The position numbers and the translations under genes are program-made. Below, piece after piece: positions 60,769 to 64,000 of a stretch of 64,000 bases of DNA. Position 1 is the stretch's first letter. Each line of letters starts with the position of its first letter. Source of the DNA: Haladaptatus salinisoli (GTDB lineage Archaea > Halobacteriota > Halobacteria > Halobacteriales > Haladaptataceae); assembly GCF_020614375.1 (NCBI RefSeq), contig NZ_CP085329.1, forward strand, positions 494,660-558,659, in the 5' to 3' direction. Under the pieces are notes generated by a model. The model was not told the DNA's origin. It did not search any database and saw only the letters and a program-made list of their open reading frames with translations.

Positions 60769-61155
60769 TCACTCCCCCTCGCGGGCGCTCGCGACGACCT
60801 CGATTTCGACGCCGATGTCGATCGGGAGGTCGGCCACCTCGACGGCGCTTCGGGCGGGATACGGCGCCGACACGTAGTCGGCGTACACCTCGTTTATCGC
60901 GTCGTAATCGTCCATATCCCGCACGAAGACGGTCGCCTTCACGACATCGTCGAGCGAGCGGCCGGCCGCCCGCAGGACGGCGGCGACGTTCTCCAGCGTC
61001 CGCGCGGTCTGTTCTTCGATGGTGTCGCCGACTATCTCGCCGGATTCCGGGTCGACCGGACCCTGTCCGGAGACGTAGATGCGATCCCCGTCGCGGATGC
61101 CCTGCGAGAACGGGCCGATGCTCGGCGGTGCGGCGTCGGTGCTAATCTCTTCCAC
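60769..61155 (-). CDS. ridA: RidA/YjgF family enamine/imine deaminase
   Basis: A 128-residue protein that hydrolyses reactive enamines and imines formed by PLP-dependent dehydratases and lyases. The family signature is intact: PSIGPFSQGIRDGDRIYVSGQGPVD (split here at residues 10-18 and 22-34), VVKATVFVRDMDDY near 68-81, and PYPARSAVEVADLP near 100-113, whose Arg binds the substrate carboxylate. The start is GTG 61155. It is the first gene of a likely two-gene operon with gdh and lies near the SelA/DgaE-like lyase, whose product would be such an enamine. Confidence 0.88.
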   Translation of the reverse strand: MEEISTDAAPPSIGPFSQGIRDGDRIYVSGQGPVDPESGEIVGDTIEEQTARTLENVAAVLRAAGRSLDDVVKATVFVRDMDDYDAINEVYADYVSAPYPARSAVEVADLPIDIGVEIEVVASAREGE

Positions 61156-61442
61156 GGTTCACCTCCGGTCGGAAGCCGAACGGCGCTGGTGTTTCATCGG
61201 CGGTACCGAGCGAACGGGTCGCTTTTCGAGTCGTGTCAGTGGTCAAACGACGAGCTACCATCGACCGTGTAGTCAAACCCGTGGACCATAAAGCCGACGA
61301 CGATGACGAAGACAGACCGGTTCCGAGGCGACGGAAATCGACTCGTGACGAGAGCCGGCCGATTCGTCGATTCGCGACCCGTTCGATGGGCCTTCACGGC
61401 CGATTCGAGAACGTCGTGCAAGTCAATTCGACGGTACGGGCA

Positions 61443-61463
61443 CCCCTTGTACCGAGTGAAAAG
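61443..61463 (-). repeat. ORB-like element 1
   Basis: The minus strand reads CTTTTCACTCGGTACAAGGG(G). Core TTTCACTCGGT with a G-rich tail pointing left, away from the AT-rich centre. Confidence 0.7.
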
Positions 61464-61552
61464 CGGGACGAGGGGTCTCGTATCGCGAGCGAGTTCGGAT
61501 GTGAATTCGGATCCACGTGGAGCGAACGGTCGAAGTAATTGCGGCCCCACTC

Positions 61553-61573
61553 ACCCCTCGCACCGAGTGAAAT
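61553..61573 (-). repeat. ORB-like element 2
   Basis: The minus strand reads ATTTCACTCGGTGCGAGGGG. Same core and orientation as element 1, 110 nt away. Confidence 0.7.
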
Positions 61574-61617
61574 AGTCGGGGCGACCTCGCCGGTTGGAGA
61601 GCGTCACTCGAACGGGG

Positions 61618-61640
61618 ACACCCGTCAAACCGAGTGAAAA
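61618..61640 (-). repeat. ORB-like element 3
   Basis: The minus strand reads TTTTCACTCGGTTTGACGGG(TGT). Its flank also forms a larger inverted repeat with the partial copy TCACTCGAACGGG at about 61604-61616. Confidence 0.65.
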
Positions 61641-61940
61641 TGCACTCGGAAAACGGTACCCGACTGACGATATCCGAAAAAACAATGCCCGAAAAGCGAC
61701 GGCCGAAAAACGACGCTCGAACGCGTGAGAGTTGCACCCTTTGATTTTCAGCGTTCTCTCCAATTTCGGACGTTCTCCGCGCTGTCAGCCGCTCGTTTCC
61801 GATGATCGGAAAATCGGTTTGCTACATGCAACTACGTATCGAACTGTCGATGTGCCGGACCATCCTCGTACTTCGTCGTTCTTGAATATCGTCGCCCCGG
61901 ATGGTATAGCTATATTCGGTTTATCGTCCGCGTCGTCGTA

Positions 61941-61960
61941 ACGATAACCGGTGTTATCGT
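61941..61960. repeat. 8-bp inverted repeat near the unwinding element
   Basis: ACGATAAC, spacer CGGT, GTTATCGT, immediately before the AT-rich stretch of the origin. Confidence 0.55.
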
Positions 61961-61977
61961 ATCACCGACCACCCCTA

Positions 61978-62025
61978 CCGTTTATTATATATTTATCTGT
62001 CTAGGCAAACAAAACAACACACAAG
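61978..62025. other. AT-rich candidate DNA unwinding element
   Basis: It begins CCGTTTATTATATATTTATC and continues with an A/C-rich run to about 62025. It is by far the most AT-rich piece of the origin and lies between the oppositely oriented ORB-like groups, the expected place of a DUE. Confidence 0.6.
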
Positions 62026-62154
62026 GCAGAAAAGAAGGCTGAAACGCCGTTCAACGGCTATTCTAGCGAGAGGCATCTTCAAAAGGGGCCGGATTTATGT
62101 ACCTCCGTTTTTCCAGTTCGATTCGGACCGGCTCCACACTCACCGCCGAAATCC

Positions 62155-62180
62155 GATTTCACTCGGTACGTGGGGTGGGG
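62155..62180 (+). repeat. ORB-like element 4
   Basis: Begins GATTTCACTCGGTACGTGGG and continues as a G-rich run. Same core as elements 1-3 in the opposite orientation, G-rich tail pointing right. Confidence 0.7.
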
Positions 62181-62243
62181 GATGTGGAACGGCGTTACTT
62201 TCGAAAACTCATCCTCGTAGCTCACGAACGGGAAATTCCGCGC

Positions 62244-62265
62244 AATTCACTCGGTTCGAGGTCGG
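62244..62265 (+). repeat. ORB-like element 5, next to the orc1/cdc6 promoter
   Basis: AATTCACTCGGTTCGAGGTC(GG). It ends 3 nt before the TATA-like GTTTTATCTT of the initiator gene, so binding could also regulate that promoter. Confidence 0.65.
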
Positions 62266-62267
62266 TA

Positions 62268-62277
62268 GTTTTATCTT
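62268..62277 (+). promoter_or_regulatory. TATA box of the origin-linked orc1/cdc6
   Basis: GTTTTATCTT (62269-62278 by core), about 28 nt upstream of ATG 62302, consistent with a leaderless transcript. Confidence 0.5.
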
Positions 62278-62301
62278 CTTGCTACAACGTCACACGACAC
62301 G

Positions 62302-63675
62302 ATGACCGACGCGGAGGAGAACGAGAGTCGCGATAGTGAGGGAGGGTCGGCTAGCGAACCGAACCCCCGGAACGACGGTCGAGACGGTGATTTGCGCGAT
62401 TTCGCCGACGAACCATCTTTCTCGGATGAATCCTCCGACGCAGGGAACGCCGCTTCGAGTGCAGCGAACGATTCCGACGACCTCGCGGATCCGTTTGCCG
62501 TCGGAGATATCTTCGCCCGCGAGGAGTTGCTGCGCGTGGGATACGTCCCCGACCGCGACCGGATCATCGGTCGCGACGACGAGATTCGGGCGGTCGGGAA
62601 AGCGCTCGGGCCGGCCGTTCGCGGGGGTCCGCCGCGAAATCTGCTCATTTACGGGAAAACCGGAACCGGGAAGTCGCTCGTCTCGAAACACATGGCCTTC
62701 GAAGCGCAAGACCGGGCGCAGCGAAACGACGTCCACCTCATTCACCAATACCTCGACTGTTCCAACGACGACACGGAGACGCGAGCGGCTCGGGAACTCG
62801 CGCTCGGCGTCCGCGATACGCTCGACCCCGACCTCGAGATTCCGCGGAAAGGTATCGGGGCAGCCGAGTACTTCCGCCACCTGTGGGATATGCTCGACGA
62901 TCACGAGGTCCGTTCGCTCATCGTGATTCTCGACGAGGTCGATAAGCTCGACGGCGACGACGACATTCTCATGACGCTCTCGCGGGCGGAAGAGACGGGC
63001 AAGACCAACTCCTACGTCGGGATCATCGCCATCAGTAACAAGATCCAGTACCGTGAAACGATCGGCGAGCGCGTCGACTCGTCGCTTCAGGACCGCGAGT
63101 TCGTGTTCCATCCCTACGACGCGAATCAGCTCCGACACATCCTCGAGAATCGTCGAGACGCCTTTCACGAGAACGTTCTCTCGGACGACGTTATTCCGAA
63201 AGTCGCGGCGCTCGCCGCGCGGGAACACGGCGACGCGCGAAAGGCCATCGATATCCTCCGCTACGCCGGCGCGATCGCAGAGGAGTCGGGAACGTCCGAG
63301 GTGCTAGGCGAGCACATCGACAGCGCGATGGAACGGGCGGAGGCCGATCGGTTCGCCGAACTGGTGTCGGGGAGTACCCCGCACGTGAAATACATCCTCA
63401 TCGCGCTCGCATCGCTGACGATGAATCGCGACGAAGAGGAGTTCGCCAAACAGGACATCTACACGGCCTACAAGACGGTCTGCGAGAACGAAGGGTCCGA
63501 CTCCATCTCGTGGGACCGCGTGTCCCGACTTTTAAAAGAACAGTCGTTCCTCGGGATAACCGAGAGTCGCCACACCGGCGGCGGATACGAAAAGGGCAGT
63601 TTCCGCGTTCATTCGCTGAACCGCGACCCCGAAATCGTTCTCAAAGCCTTGAACTCCGGTGCCGATCCGATATGA
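62302..63675 (+). CDS. orc1: Orc1/Cdc6 family AAA+ replication initiator, origin-linked
   Basis: A 457-residue initiator. It has an acidic, Ser/Asp/Asn-rich N-terminal tail of about 65 residues, then FAREELLRVGYVPD and the AAA+ core with Walker A GKTGTGKS (118-125), Walker B LIVILDEVDKL near 208-218 and sensor 1 IIAISNK near 247. An ISM-type helix and lid follow (GDARKAIDILRYAG near 315), and a C-terminal winged helix that would contact ORB DNA (DIYTAYKTVC, VSRLLKEQSFLGI). It differs from the shorter Orc1 at 4567-5568, so the window has two paralogues of different groups. Adjacent ORB-like repeats make it the likely specific initiator of this origin. Confidence 0.92.
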   Translation: MTDAEENESRDSEGGSASEPNPRNDGRDGDLRDFADEPSFSDESSDAGNAASSAANDSDDLADPFAVGDIFAREELLRVGYVPDRDRIIGRDDEIRAVGKALGPAVRGGPPRNLLIYGKTGTGKSLVSKHMAFEAQDRAQRNDVHLIHQYLDCSNDDTETRAARELALGVRDTLDPDLEIPRKGIGAAEYFRHLWDMLDDHEVRSLIVILDEVDKLDGDDDILMTLSRAEETGKTNSYVGIIAISNKIQYRETIGERVDSSLQDREFVFHPYDANQLRHILENRRDAFHENVLSDDVIPKVAALAAREHGDARKAIDILRYAGAIAEESGTSEVLGEHIDSAMERAEADRFAELVSGSTPHVKYILIALASLTMNRDEEEFAKQDIYTAYKTVCENEGSDSISWDRVSRLLKEQSFLGITESRHTGGGYEKGSFRVHSLNRDPEIVLKALNSGADPI

Positions 63676-63785
63676 CCGGTGCGATACTTTTCGTTCTTCG
63701 CCGTAGATTTCCGATTGCAATCGTGGTGACGAGACCGACGACTGTGCAGTACCGTCGAGTGGGCTGACTGCACAACAGCACTATC

Positions 63786-64000
63786 CATACTGATTGGTTA
63801 GTATTACTGTGCAGTTTGGCTGAACAGTAGTACTGAAAAGTCCGCCCAATCAGTGATTCTGATTAGCACCACCGTCAAGTTTCGCCACGATTCACCGCCA
63901 GTATGAACAACCAGTAATACTGGTCAAAATTGTCGGGTAGTGTTACTGGCCAGTGTTACTGCGTGATGTTGCTGAATAGTGTTTCTGATGGGTGCTCTTG
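63786..64000. repeat. Degenerate 13-nt-period tandem repeat array (continues past window)
   Basis: Copies related to the palindromic CAGTRNTWCTG start at 63786, 63799, 63812, 63825, 63851, 63899, 63912, 63938, 63951, 63964, 63977 and 63990. Nearly all start-to-start distances are 13 or 26 nt (one is 48). The unit length is not a multiple of three, the region is AT-richer than its surroundings, and no gene is visible from 63676 on. The array lies directly behind the origin-linked initiator gene. Its function is unknown. Confidence 0.7.

Larger units (their letters stand above)
61156..62301. other. Replication origin region with ORB-like repeats, upstream of orc1/cdc6
   Basis: This 1.15-kb gap has no supported gene. 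It contains three minus-oriented copies (61443-61463, 61553-61573, 61618-61640) and two plus-oriented copies (62155-62180, 62244-62265) of TTTCACTCGGT-NNG plus a G-rich tail. Between them is an AT-rich stretch (61978-62025) and an 8-bp inverted repeat. The last repeat abuts the TATA box of the adjacent orc1/cdc6. Inverted ORB sets around an AT-rich unwinding element beside an initiator gene are the standard architecture of haloarchaeal origins. The left 250 nt (61156-61430) show nothing else that I recognise. Confidence 0.8.

Noticed and set aside
61233..61538. Open frames within the origin region (plus and minus)
   Set aside because: They overlap ORB-like repeats and each other, and show no conserved protein features.
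63786..64000. CRISPR array
   Set aside because: The unit is about 11-13 nt, degenerate and contiguous, with no unique spacers of 30-40 nt and no cas genes nearby.

Overview
The window is a chromosome or megaplasmid segment of a haloarchaeon (class Halobacteria). The evidence is high GC, strongly acidic proteins, Tat-type (RR) export signals on nearly all secreted proteins, TATA boxes about 25-30 nt upstream of start codons (leaderless transcripts), two Orc1/Cdc6 genes, halolysin-type protease, and an Asp-for-Cys zinc-dependent glucose dehydrogenase. I do not assign a genus.

Layout. (1) 1-5.6 kb: a partial CoA ligase, then a replication/repair-like block on the minus strand: an apparently inactivated family B polymerase (PolB2 type), a small coiled-coil protein, a RecA-fold protein without P-loop, and an Orc1/Cdc6. 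(2) 5.8-18.1 kb: MoaD/SAMP-like protein, acetamidase, a Tat-exported subtilase with an inserted domain, an LVIVD propeller protein, a secreted GH3 glucosidase, an F420/flavin LLM oxidoreductase, an orphan sugar-type binding protein and a GT-C membrane protein. (3) 18.3-29.6 kb: molybdenum/tungsten redox block: YqeC-like, MobA, an aldehyde ferredoxin oxidoreductase paralogue lacking its Fe-S cysteines, a small protein, formate dehydrogenase alpha, a degenerate NuoF/HoxF-like partner, and KatG, beside the remains of a second, KatE-type catalase. (4) 30.4-34.3 kb: LeuA-family synthase, two haloarchaeal unknowns, a small FAD protein, an LLM monooxygenase.

(5) 34.6-61.2 kb is the most interesting region. 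It holds an IclR regulator followed by chitinase (GH18), a creatininase-family hydrolase, NagZ-like GH3, NamZ/DUF1343, two TIM-barrel glycosidase-like proteins, an AmiE-like serine hydrolase, HAD phosphatase, anhydro-MurNAc kinase (AnmK), GNAT, SDR, a complete oligopeptide-type ABC importer, an enolase-superfamily enzyme, a PIG-L deacetylase, a GATase1-like protein, a SelA/DgaE-like PLP enzyme, glucose dehydrogenase and RidA. Together they look like a salvage system for bacterial cell-wall material and/or chitin in an archaeon that makes no murein. Its last genes suggest a non-phosphorylated route GlcNAc to glucosamine to glucosaminate to 2-keto-3-deoxygluconate, which would feed the haloarchaeal Entner-Doudoroff pathway. 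No MurQ etherase is visible.

(6) 61.2-64 kb: a replication origin with at least five inverted ORB-like repeats (core TTTCACTCGGT plus a G-rich tail) around an AT-rich stretch, next to a second orc1/cdc6, and then a degenerate 13-nt-period tandem array running off the right edge. No rRNA, tRNA, insertion sequence or CRISPR was recognised.
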